Assembly: GCF_003260975.1 (NCBI RefSeq)
Contig: NZ_CP030041.1
Coordinates: forward strand, 682,001 to 746,000
Direction of reading: 5' to 3'
From: Echinicola strongylocentroti
Lineage (GTDB): Bacteria; Bacteroidota; Bacteroidia; Cytophagales; Cyclobacteriaceae
Length of the DNA stretch: 64,000 bases
Positions 8,843 to 17,629 of this stretch are shown in pieces (position 1 is the first letter of the stretch; each line of letters starts with the position of its first letter). A model generated the notes under the pieces. It saw nothing but the letters and a program-made list of their open reading frames with translations, was not told the DNA's origin and ran no database searches. The position numbers and the translations under genes were made by a program.

Positions 8843-9780
8843 AGTACTATACCCAATTTGAAAATAAATCCATTGCCGATCTGCTTATTCAAAAAGCCTT
8901 GCAATATAAAAAAGCGCCACTTTCGGATAGTAACCTGGGCAAGGGAAAGCGAATTGGATTGTTATTTCTAAACCCTAGCCTCAGAACGCGCGTCAGTACC
9001 CAAATTGCCGCATCAAACCTAGGTATGGAATCCATTGTCCTGAATATGGACAAGGAAAGCTGGGCACTGGAAATGGAAGATGGAGTAATCATGAACCAAG
9101 GCAAAGCGGAACACATCAAAGATGCCGCAGGTGTATTGGGAAGCTATTTTGACATCTTGGCATTGCGTGCATTCCCTTCGCTTACCAATAAAGATGAAGA
9201 CAGTGAGGATTTCATTCTACATCAATTTGCAAAGCACAGTGGCTTGCCCTTGATCAGTTTGGAAAGCGCCATCCGTCACCCTTTACAGAGCTTGGCTGAC
9301 ATGGTCACTATCCAAGAACTCAAACAAAAGGAAAAGCCCAAAGTAGTCCTCACTTGGGCGCCGCACATCAAAGCCATTCCCCACGCAGTGGCCAATTCCT
9401 TTGCGGAATGGTCCATTGGATGTGGACACGATGTGACCATCACCCATCCTGAAGGGTATGAGCTCGATGAGCGCTTCACCAACGGTGCCAAAATCGAACA
9501 CGACCAAGACAGAGCACTGGCCGATGCGGATTTTGTCTATGTAAAAAACTGGAGTGCCTTCAACGAATATGGCAAAATCCTTTGTACTGACGAATCCTGG
9601 ATGCTCAATGAACAAAAACTTGCGCAGGCTCCAAACGCCAAAGTCATGCACTGCCTACCAGTGAGGAGAAATGTAGAGCTTTCGGATGAAATCCTTGATG
9701 GGCCCCGGAGCCTTGTCCAGCACCAAGCCCACAACAGGATCTTTGCTGCACAGGCAGCCCTAAGTGAACTTTTGAAATAA
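8839..9780 (+). CDS. argF': N-acetyl/N-succinyl-ornithine carbamoyltransferase
   Basis: This 313-aa transcarbamylase has the carbamoyl-phosphate loop NPSLRTR (residues 44-50) and the C-terminal HCLPVRRN. It belongs to the Bacteroidota/Xanthomonas type that acts on N-acylated ornithine rather than free ornithine, as shown by VLTWAPHIKAIPHAV and the absence of the OTCase SMG loop. In the loop that selects the acyl group, the residue that is Pro90 in the Bacteroides succinyl enzyme and Glu92 in the Xanthomonas acetyl enzyme is Ala here (GKAEH), so the acyl group cannot be assigned. It lies between argD and argB. Confidence 0.92.
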   Translation: MKYYTQFENKSIADLLIQKALQYKKAPLSDSNLGKGKRIGLLFLNPSLRTRVSTQIAASNLGMESIVLNMDKESWALEMEDGVIMNQGKAEHIKDAAGVLGSYFDILALRAFPSLTNKDEDSEDFILHQFAKHSGLPLISLESAIRHPLQSLADMVTIQELKQKEKPKVVLTWAPHIKAIPHAVANSFAEWSIGCGHDVTITHPEGYELDERFTNGAKIEHDQDRALADADFVYVKNWSAFNEYGKILCTDESWMLNEQKLAQAPNAKVMHCLPVRRNVELSDEILDGPRSLVQHQAHNRIFAAQAALSELLK

Positions 9781-9811
9781 CCCTACGACCACAACAACCT
9801 ATTGACCCATT

Positions 9812-10612
9812 ATGAAAATAAGCATTGTCAAAATCGGTGGTAACGTCATCGATGATCCTGCAAAACTACATGAGTTTCTGACGCTATTTGCCAGACTGGA
9901 AGGAAAAAAAATACTTGTCCATGGCGGCGGTGTAATGGCTTCCAAATTTGGCCAGCAATTGGGGATTGAACCCAAAATGGTAGACGGGAGACGCATCACG
10001 GATGAAGCGACCCTAGACGTCGTCACCATGGTTTATGCAGGAATGATCAATAAGAAAATCGTGGCCAAACTCCAGCACTTGGAGCAAAATGCCATGGGCT
10101 TCACTGGAGCTGATGGCAACCTTATCCGCTCAGTGAAACGCCCTGTATTGGATATTGACTATGGGTTTGTGGGTGATGTAAAAGAAATCGACACGGAGTT
10201 ACTGGATGTGCTATTGAAAAATAATATAGTCCCTGTTTTTTCCGCCATTACACATGATCGAAAAGGCAATCTCCTCAACACCAATGCAGACACCATCGCC
10301 TCCGAAATAGCCACATCCATGGCGGTAAAACATACGGTAAGGCTGTATTTTTGCTTCAATAAAGCCGGTGTACTGATTGATGAAAACAATGATGATTCGC
10401 TGGTCCCCAAAATCAACGAGGACATTTATGATGAACTCAAAAGAGATAATGTCATCCACAGCGGCATGATTCCTAAGCTGGACAATGCCTTCAGTGCCCT
10501 TCATAAAGGCGTGAGCAATGTGTGGCTGGGCAAAGCAGAAAACCTGATCCTAGCCTCCAAAGGCAAGAAATCAGGCACCGACATCGAAAGACACCGGTAT
10601 GATCTTTATTGA
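9812..10612 (+). CDS. argB: Acetylglutamate kinase
   Basis: This 266-aa amino-acid-kinase family protein phosphorylates N-acylglutamate. The N-terminal KIGGNVIDD and LVHGGGVMASKFGQ motifs (residues 7-45) and the C-terminal GMIPKLDNAFSALHKGV are diagnostic. It starts 31 bp after the transcarbamylase. It has no N-terminal helix of the arginine-sensitive hexameric type, so feedback inhibition may be weak; this is inference from length. Confidence 0.95.
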   Translation: MKISIVKIGGNVIDDPAKLHEFLTLFARLEGKKILVHGGGVMASKFGQQLGIEPKMVDGRRITDEATLDVVTMVYAGMINKKIVAKLQHLEQNAMGFTGADGNLIRSVKRPVLDIDYGFVGDVKEIDTELLDVLLKNNIVPVFSAITHDRKGNLLNTNADTIASEIATSMAVKHTVRLYFCFNKAGVLIDENNDDSLVPKINEDIYDELKRDNVIHSGMIPKLDNAFSALHKGVSNVWLGKAENLILASKGKKSGTDIERHRYDLY

Positions 10613-10639
10613 TCACCTTATATTAAGTTAAACAAATCC

Positions 10640-10678
10640 CCAATACCTTTCAAGTTTTAGATTGCTAGAAGGTATTGG
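10640..10678 (+). other. Hairpin between argB and argE
   Basis: CCAATACCTT (10640-10649) and AAGGTATTGG (10669-10678) form a perfect 10-bp stem with a 19-nt loop, 22 bp upstream of the argE ATG. No T-run follows. It probably shapes mRNA processing or argE translation rather than terminating. Confidence 0.55.
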
Positions 10679-10700
10679 CCCTAAAACTATCCACGGTTTC

Positions 10701-11762
10701 ATGCAGCAGTTAAAGGAGGAAGCCAAACAACTTCTACAACAACTAATAGCGACCCCTTCCCTAAGTCGGGAAGAAGAAAACACCGCTCAGGTGCTGGCAG
10801 ATTACCTGACCAAAAAAGGCGTACAGGTGAAGCGCTCACAAAACAATGTGTGGGCGACCAACAAGCATTTTGACCCTAAACTGCCCACTGTCCTCCTTAA
10901 TTCCCACCATGATACTGTAAAGCCCAACAACGGCTACACCAAAGACCCGTTCAAGGCCATTGTGGAAGACGGCAAACTCTACGGACTGGGCAGCAATGAC
11001 GCTGGTGGATGCCTTGTCAGCCTTATCGCTGTTTTTGTCCATTTCTATGACCGCAAACTTCCTTTTAACCTGATTTTGGCAGCTACTGCGGAGGAAGAAG
11101 TAAGTGGAAAAAATGGCATTGCCTCGCTACTGGGAGAATTTCCTACCATAGCGCTGGCCATCGTCGGAGAACCGACATTGCTCGATGTGGCCGTTGCTGA
11201 AAAAGGGCTGATGGTCATCGATGCCACCGTGACGGGAAAAGCCGGCCATGCCGCCAGAGATGAAGGCATCAATGCACTTTATGAAGCACTTCCCGACCTC
11301 AATGCACTTAAAGATTATACTTTCAAAAAAGTATCCGATTACCTGGGCGAAAGTAAAGTTTCGGCCACTATCATTCAGGCAGGATCACAGCACAATGTCG
11401 TTCCCGACAAATGCGTCTATACACTGGATGTCAGGGTCACGGACAGCTATACGCTTCAGGAGGCCTTGGATGAACTCCAGGAATTCCTCAAAGCCGACCT
11501 CCAACCAAGATCCATGCGGCTCAACTCTTCGGCATTGCCAAAAGATCACCGCATCTGGGAAGTGATCGACCAATTATCACTCAAATGCTATGGCAGCCCC
11601 ACCCTATCTGATCAGGCATTGATCCCCTACCCCTCGATCAAAATCGGCCCCGGTGATTCTGCCCGTTCACATACACCGGACGAATTCATCCATTTGGAAG
11701 AAATAGACCAAGGAATCGAACGGTATGTGGCTATTTTAGATGCATATGCGAACTTGAAATAA
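10701..11762 (+). CDS. argE: M20 deacylase, probable acetylornithine/acetylcitrulline deacetylase
   Basis: This 353-aa M20 metallopeptidase-family hydrolase has the metal-binding pattern NSHHDTVKP, GSNDAGGC, EEEVSG and GEPT, and a C-terminal SARSHTPDEF histidine. In this pathway the acyl group must come off after carbamoylation, so the natural substrate is probably N-acylcitrulline rather than N-acylornithine. ATG 10701 is preferred over an upstream TTG at 10662, because the 13 extra residues would be encoded by the hairpin region. It is followed by a 362-bp gap before argH. Confidence 0.85.
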   Translation: MQQLKEEAKQLLQQLIATPSLSREEENTAQVLADYLTKKGVQVKRSQNNVWATNKHFDPKLPTVLLNSHHDTVKPNNGYTKDPFKAIVEDGKLYGLGSNDAGGCLVSLIAVFVHFYDRKLPFNLILAATAEEEVSGKNGIASLLGEFPTIALAIVGEPTLLDVAVAEKGLMVIDATVTGKAGHAARDEGINALYEALPDLNALKDYTFKKVSDYLGESKVSATIIQAGSQHNVVPDKCVYTLDVRVTDSYTLQEALDELQEFLKADLQPRSMRLNSSALPKDHRIWEVIDQLSLKCYGSPTLSDQALIPYPSIKIGPGDSARSHTPDEFIHLEEIDQGIERYVAILDAYANLK

Positions 11763-12124
11763 AACACCAGGTGGTCAACGGAAGTTTGGTGGTCGGTGAC
11801 CAAATAAATAGTGATCAGTAATCAGTGGTTAGTGATTAATGAACAGTGGTTGTTCTACTTACAGCTTAAAATGAAATCAAATTATATTCTTTATATTCAT
11901 TTATGGAATACGTGAAAGCTTAAAAACCATTAAGAGAATTGACATGGAATATATTTAAGAAATCAATCGACAAAATGCTATGATGACTAAATCAGCATCA
12001 TTCTGTAGTTAACAGCAAAATGAAATGGGACTGAATGGCGACCGATGAATACTGACCATCCCAAAAGGAAAAGATTGAAACAGCAGTTTTCGAATAAAAT
12101 AACATTAACGACAAAAATCCCCCA
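11763..12124 (+). other. argE-argH intergenic region with short imperfect repeats
   Basis: No ORF is supported. The first 80 bp contain several overlapping copies of an AGTGATCAGT/AGTGGTTAGTGATT-like motif (11810-11850). The rest is AT-rich and could hold a separate argH promoter; no clear promoter motif was identified. Confidence 0.4.
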
Positions 12125-13459
12125 ATGAAACTTTGGCAAAAAAACACCACCAGCACCAAGGAAGTAGAACAGTTCACCATTGGACGTGATCCCGAATTTG
12201 ACATCGTGCTGGCACCTTTTGATGTATTGGGTTCTTTGGCGCATGCCACGATGCTCGAAAGCATCAACCTGCTTACCAAAGAAGAGCTGACGACCCTTAG
12301 AAAAGGACTAAAGGAAATCTATCAGGAAATCCAGGAAGGTACTTTTAAAATTGACCCGGGGGTCGAAGATGTCCATTCACAAGTGGAGTTTTTACTGACA
12401 GAGCGCTATGGTGACGTGGGCAAAAAACTGCACAGTGGCCGGTCTAGAAACGACCAAGTAGCTGTGGACCTGAAATTGTACTACCGTGCGGTCATCCAAG
12501 AGGTACTGGAAGATGCCAAGTCACTCTTTGACCTACTGATCAGTTTAGCGGAGAAGCATAAAAATGACCTCATGCCGGGCTATACCCACACACAGTTGGC
12601 CATGCCGTCCTCTTTTGGGCTGTGGTTTGGTGCCATGGCAGAGTCACTGGCAGAAGACCTGGAACTCTGGCTGGCGGCTTACAATCTCGCTGACAGAAAC
12701 CCGCTAGGTTCTGCAGCAGGCTATGGTTCATCGTTTCCATTGAACAGGACCATGACCACCCAGCTACTTGGCTTCAAGGACATGCACTTTAATGTCATCA
12801 ATGCCCAGAATAACCGCGGCAAGACAGAAAAATCCATTGCCTTCGCCATGGCAGGGATGGCAGGTACGCTGAACAGGCTTTCGGCAGACATCATCATTTT
12901 TATGAACCAGCATTTTGGTTTTGTAAAATTTCCTGACAACCTCACCACGGGATCCAGCATCATGCCGCATAAAAAGAACCCTGATGTCTTCGAGCTGATC
13001 CGTGCCAAGGCCAATCAGATCCAAAGTGGCCCCCAAAACCTGATGATGCAGATGACCAATACCACCACAGGCTATCACCGTGACCTGCAACTACTGAAAG
13101 AAACGACCTTTCCGGATTTCGAAAAACTCAAAGACTGTCTGCAGATCACCAAGTTTATGCTGGAGCATGTCGAGATCAAATCAGGCATTCTGGATGATAA
13201 ATTCTACAAACACCTCTTCAGCGTAGAAGTGGTCAATGAACTGGTTTTGCAAGGCATGCCCTTCCGTGACGCTTATAAAAAAGTAGGCCTCGACATCGAA
13301 AGTGATGATTTCTCACCACACCACGCTGTCAATCACAGTCATGAAGGAAGCATCGGACAGCTGTGCCTTGACGAAATCAAAGAAAAAATGGAAACATCTT
13401 TGGCGAAATTTGACTTTAGTGCCATCGAAGCGAGTTATCAGGAATTACTGGAAGCATAA
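12125..13459 (+). CDS. argH: Argininosuccinate lyase
   Basis: This 444-aa member of the fumarase/aspartase superfamily cleaves argininosuccinate to arginine and fumarate. HSGRSRNDQVAVD (about residues 103-115), GYTHTQLAMPSS and the signature loop GSSIMPHKKNPD with the catalytic Ser are intact. It is the last gene of the cluster and completes the route from glutamate to arginine. Confidence 0.96.
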   Translation: MKLWQKNTTSTKEVEQFTIGRDPEFDIVLAPFDVLGSLAHATMLESINLLTKEELTTLRKGLKEIYQEIQEGTFKIDPGVEDVHSQVEFLLTERYGDVGKKLHSGRSRNDQVAVDLKLYYRAVIQEVLEDAKSLFDLLISLAEKHKNDLMPGYTHTQLAMPSSFGLWFGAMAESLAEDLELWLAAYNLADRNPLGSAAGYGSSFPLNRTMTTQLLGFKDMHFNVINAQNNRGKTEKSIAFAMAGMAGTLNRLSADIIIFMNQHFGFVKFPDNLTTGSSIMPHKKNPDVFELIRAKANQIQSGPQNLMMQMTNTTTGYHRDLQLLKETTFPDFEKLKDCLQITKFMLEHVEIKSGILDDKFYKHLFSVEVVNELVLQGMPFRDAYKKVGLDIESDDFSPHHAVNHSHEGSIGQLCLDEIKEKMETSLAKFDFSAIEASYQELLEA

Positions 13460-13709
13460 CCAATGGGATTGGAGCGGAGCAAGTTAATCAGCCTCCGCTT
13501 CGCTCAGCCTACGGTCTTCTTTACTTCATCGCTACTCGCGGATTACAAATTTCCCTTATCCGACATCCAGATCACATAGCTGGATGGGCAATAGTTATCT
13601 TTGCTCTTTCTTTTTATCTCTTTACACTGATCTTGCTACTAAATAACCACTTTCCATTGCCATCTTTATCCAAAATTCGTTATTTTGAGTTTTAAAACAT
13701 TTTTGCCAA

Positions 13710-14063
13710 GTGCCGTACAAGGAAAGAGAAATAGAAAAGAAATACTACTCCATTGGTGAAGTAGCCGAAAAATTTAACGTAGCCACCTCGCTGATCCGTT
13801 ATTGGGAAGGGGAGTTTGATATCATCAAGCCCAAAAAAGACAAAAAAGGCAATAGGAGGTTTACCAAAGAAGACATCGAAAAGATCGGCCTGATTTTTCA
13901 CTTGGTAAAGGAAAAAGGCTATACGCTCCAAGGCGCCCAGGAAATCATTAAAAAAGACCAATACGAGGTTTCTGACAAAGCAGGAATGGTCAACCGCCTA
14001 AAAGAAATCAGGGATTTTTTGTCAGAAATCCGAAACAACATCCATGCAGAAGACAACTCATGA
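13710..14063 (+). CDS. MerR-family transcriptional regulator
   Basis: This 117-aa protein has an N-terminal MerR winged helix: YYSIGEVAEKFNVATSLIRYWE, with NRRFTKEDIEKI in the wing (residues 12-56). A coiled-coil dimer helix follows and there is no effector domain. It starts with GTG at 13710; MPYKEREIEKKYYS is a plausible N-terminus and no in-frame ATG lies upstream. Its last 20 bases overlap dprA, so the two are translationally coupled. Its target is not evident. Confidence 0.85.
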   Translation: MPYKEREIEKKYYSIGEVAEKFNVATSLIRYWEGEFDIIKPKKDKKGNRRFTKEDIEKIGLIFHLVKEKGYTLQGAQEIIKKDQYEVSDKAGMVNRLKEIRDFLSEIRNNIHAEDNS

Positions 14064-15168
14064 AACACTACTTTACACCATTGCATTAAGTCTGATTCCC
14101 AAATTGGGACCTTACGCCTTCAAGAACATCGTCAGTTATTGTGGGGCAGCAGCTAATTTTTTTACCATGCCAAAGGGACGGGCCGCAAAAATCCCTGGAA
14201 TTGGCAGCAAGCTACTGGCTATCCGAAACCAAAAAGACACCTACCTAAAACAGGCCGAAAAAGTATTGGAGGATTGTGAAAAACACCAGATTACGATCCA
14301 TACTTACCTTGACCCTTCCTATCCAAGCAGGCTGAAATCCTTCATGGATGCTCCTGTCCTACTATTTACAAAAGGGAGTATTGACCTCAATCCCAAAAGA
14401 AGCATCGGCATTGTGGGCACGCGGAATGCTTCTGATTATGGAAAAAACACCACCCGAAAGATCGTCGAAGGGCTGGCTCCTTTTCAGCCAACGGTCATCA
14501 GTGGCCTAGCTTATGGCATCGACATCACCTCACACAGGGCAGCATTGGAATTTGAACTCCCTACCATTGCGGTACTGGGCAATTCACTGGAAAGCCTCTA
14601 CCCTGCCGCCCACAGAAGTACTGCTGAAAGCATGTCGGAAAACGGAGGAGGATTGATTTCAGAATATGCCGTTGGCACCGCAGTACATCCAAGTAATTTC
14701 CCCGCTCGAAACCGGATCATCGCTGCGCTATCAGATGCCCTGATCGTGGTGGAAGCTGCCAAAAAAGGTGGTGCGCTGATTACAGCAGAAATTGCCTACA
14801 GCTATAACCGGGAAGTTTTTGCCGTACCCGGAAACCTCCAAAACACCTACAGCGAAGGATGTAATAACCTGATCCGATCGATGAAATCCAGCATCTATAC
14901 TGGTCCTCGCGACATCCAAGAAGCATTATCTTGGACCACCAGTGAAGAAAATGCTTCCCAAATTGCCAAAAGCAACATTGACCTCGATCAATATACAGAA
15001 CAGGAACAGCACATACTCCGCATCCTTCTGGAAAAGAATCCTTTGGAAATCGACCAACTGAGCTGGCAAAGCCAACTTCCGGTCTCCCAAGTGGCTTCTC
15101 TCTTGCTCAACCTGGAATTTCAAGGTGTCGTCAAAGCACTTCCTGGCAAGAAATACCAGCTAGTTTAA
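14044..15168 (+). CDS. dprA: DNA-processing protein DprA
   Basis: This 374-aa protein protects incoming single-stranded DNA and loads RecA. An N-terminal helix-hairpin-helix/SAM-like region (AKIPGIGSK) precedes the Rossmann DprA core: GTRNASDYGK (about residue 125), SGLAYGIDITSHRAAL, and HPSNFPARNRIIAALSD. A winged-helix region closes the protein (about residues 320-374). It overlaps the MerR gene. Its presence fits competence for transformation, which is relevant to the acquired genes at 45-64 kb. Confidence 0.93.
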   Translation: MQKTTHETLLYTIALSLIPKLGPYAFKNIVSYCGAAANFFTMPKGRAAKIPGIGSKLLAIRNQKDTYLKQAEKVLEDCEKHQITIHTYLDPSYPSRLKSFMDAPVLLFTKGSIDLNPKRSIGIVGTRNASDYGKNTTRKIVEGLAPFQPTVISGLAYGIDITSHRAALEFELPTIAVLGNSLESLYPAAHRSTAESMSENGGGLISEYAVGTAVHPSNFPARNRIIAALSDALIVVEAAKKGGALITAEIAYSYNREVFAVPGNLQNTYSEGCNNLIRSMKSSIYTGPRDIQEALSWTTSEENASQIAKSNIDLDQYTEQEQHILRILLEKNPLEIDQLSWQSQLPVSQVASLLLNLEFQGVVKALPGKKYQLV

Positions 15169-15690
15169 AATCGGAATATCCATTAGCCTATCTATTTCGA
15201 CTTGATCCGTCGCGGCGGACGCTTCCATAAACCGGGCAATGTCGTTTAGTTAAGAAGATTTTCCAATACGGATCGTCCATTGAGAGAATTATGGTTTTAA
15301 TCCATGGCCTTTTTAAACATGTATAAAATGGATCCGCCTTGCAGGTATTGGGCGTTAAGAAATTAAAAAGTGGGCGGGCAAAATGGCAGGCTTGTTTGAC
15401 GAAATGCTGCCCAAAAAGAATGTTGGCTGCTAAAAAGGAGGAGTTTGCCTGCATGAGGGGAGGTTATAATTTTAGGCCAATAGATGCACAGCGGCGGGGT
15501 TTTTTGGTTACTTTTTTGACCTGCAGCAAAAAAGTAACAAAGGTAAAGAGATGAAAACTATCTTGGGATTTAGCAAGAAAAATAATTAAACCAATATTTC
15601 CAGACACATACTAACTAAACAACATTGATAAACCGGATTAAAATCGGAAAATGCTAAGATTACAAAAAATCCGGTTATCCGTGAACAACC
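15169..15690. repeat. Intergenic region with a 12-bp-stem hairpin repeat
   Basis: Short overlapping ORFs on both strands look like chance frames. GTTACTTTTTTG (15507-15518) pairs perfectly with CAAAAAAGTAAC (15527-15538) around an 8-nt loop. Hairpins of this type are dispersed in Bacteroidota intergenic DNA. It may also act as a bidirectional terminator for dprA and the facing HMG-CoA lyase gene. Confidence 0.5.
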
Positions 15691-16536
15691 TTACTGGAAA
15701 ACAAAATTAGCCAGCTTCATAGCCTCTCCAAACTCCTCTTTGTTCAGCCCAAAGTCTCCGTGGTTTTTCTCCAACACACCTATCAGCGTTTCCGTGGCCA
15801 CATTGCCTACCAGCTCATCATTGGCCATCGGACATCCACCAAATCCTTTGATCGCTCCATCAAACCTTTTGCACCCTCCCCTGAGCCCCGCTTCTACTTT
15901 CGCGGCTATGCCTTCAGGTCTGCTGTGAAAATGGGCGCCAAATTCAATATGCGGAAAGGCTTCGATATTGGTCGTAAAAATCTTTTCAATCATGGTAGGC
16001 TCAGCCACTCCAATGGTATCGGACAAAGCGATGATCTTAACGCCACGTTCATCGAGTTTACCGACAAATTGGGCGACAATATCAGCAGAAAAGGGCTCCC
16101 CGTATGGATTTCCAAATCCCATGCTTAAATAGGTCACCAATGTCTTCCCCTTCACCTCACACATATTTTGAAGGTTTTCGACCAGCTCAAGTGCCTCGGT
16201 TATGCTCTTGTTGGTATTCCGCTGCTGAAAAGTCTCTGATATGGACAATGGGAAGCCCAAGTAATCGATCTCTTCAAATTGCATGGCATCTTGCGCACCA
16301 CGGACATTGGCCACGATGGCCAGCAGTTTGGACTTCGAATGGAACAAATCCAGCAGGTCGAGTACTTCGGCGGTGTCGCGCATCTGCGGCACGGCCTTAG
16401 GACTCACAAAACTCCCAAAATCCACCGTGTCAAATCCTACTTCCAACAGCTGATTGATATAAGCTGCCTTGATGGCCGTATCGATAAATTCCGCACGTCC
16501 CTGCATAGCATCCCTGGGGCATTCGATGATTTTCAT
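15691..16536 (-). CDS. Hydroxymethylglutaryl-CoA lyase-like enzyme
   Basis: This 281-aa TIM-barrel protein belongs to the HMGL family. The N-terminal ECPRDAMQG (residues 5-13) matches the metal/catalytic PRDGLQ motif with G-to-A and L-to-M changes. ALSDTIGVA and HFHSRPEG supply the metal histidines, and GFGGCPMANDELVGN carries the catalytic-loop cysteine. It should cleave HMG-CoA to acetyl-CoA and acetoacetate in leucine catabolism, but it stands alone here without other leucine genes. Confidence 0.85.
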   Translation of the reverse strand: MKIIECPRDAMQGRAEFIDTAIKAAYINQLLEVGFDTVDFGSFVSPKAVPQMRDTAEVLDLLDLFHSKSKLLAIVANVRGAQDAMQFEEIDYLGFPLSISETFQQRNTNKSITEALELVENLQNMCEVKGKTLVTYLSMGFGNPYGEPFSADIVAQFVGKLDERGVKIIALSDTIGVAEPTMIEKIFTTNIEAFPHIEFGAHFHSRPEGIAAKVEAGLRGGCKRFDGAIKGFGGCPMANDELVGNVATETLIGVLEKNHGDFGLNKEEFGEAMKLANFVFQ

Positions 16537-17629
16537 GATTGTAAATTAATGCGTTGATGACAGATCGAAGGTATAAAATTTATCTAACTATCCGGGACTT
16601 ACTTTTAACCAATGTGGACGGTTTTTGAGTAACCACATTGGAGGGCACAATAGGGATGATTCACCGAATCAGCTCAGCGGAATTATCAGTGTTATAGTCT
16701 GGTATTAAGGGTAGGCCACAAAGGCTCTAAGGTCCTATGTTTTTTTTGAAATAGAGGTTCCAACTGCTTGACACCTCACATCCTAGTGTTTCGATAGCTG
16801 TGCTGTGGAACCACTAGCAGTGATTTTTTAACTCAAACTTGGTTCTTTCGGACTTGATTTGATATTGCCCACAAAAGGAAGATAGCTAACGTTATTTCTC
16901 CTACACTAAAACAATGAGATTATTTTTGATACTTACCATGGGCGTTGCCTAGAGCTAAGAATGTTGCGCCCTTTCAGGGCTTATTTTATGCTTGGCTTTT
17001 CCAGTTTTTGATTATACGCTTTCTTGTCAGTAGTTTTTATTTCTCGCGGAACGCACAGAAAACCTAAAATGAAACAACGCCTTTCCGTGATTTCTGTGAG
17101 GACCTATTTCATATCTCTGTGATTACTGGTATCATTGCGGATATACATAAAAACTAAAAAAGCTATGAAACAACGTCTCATAGCCTTAGTCAATTAATAA
17201 TAAACCCATAAGTTAAATTTCGGACGTTGTCTCTGAGCAGTAAAGAAGTACTTCAACTACTTTCATCTTCACTACAACTCAAATATTAGACGCCAATCCC
17301 AACGCCCTTACATCCAACTAAGTTAATTATCCAAATTTATAATAAATACCCATACCAATCTTTAGTTATTAAAAATATTTTATACTTCAATATAAGATTT
17401 TTAAAAAAATTAAATAATTAGAAATAAGAAAAGTAATATACCGAAGCCTCTTACTCAAAATTTGGAGCTACATTCCGTTATCATTCAAGCATAAATCAAA
17501 CAAAGATAAAATTGCCCAGATACAGGTACTGAACACCACATAACATCTCGCTCATTTTCCTTATTAGAAATCGCTATTAATTTTTAATTTGCATATCGTT
17601 TTGATATAGCGCTAACCAAACCAGCAAGC
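16537..17629. repeat. 1.1-kb intergenic region with REP-like relics
   Basis: No convincing gene is seen. Segments at 16939-16981 (GCGTTGCC... with GCCCTTTCAGGGC) and at about 17040-17150 (CTTTCCGTGATTTCTGTGAG and related) resemble dispersed REP-like repeats common in Bacteroidota. The last 250 bp are very AT-rich and should contain the promoter of the YfhO-type gene. Confidence 0.4.

Noticed and set aside
15339..15554. 71-aa plus-strand ORF
   Set aside because: It covers a hairpin repeat and has no recognisable motif; probably repeat sequence.
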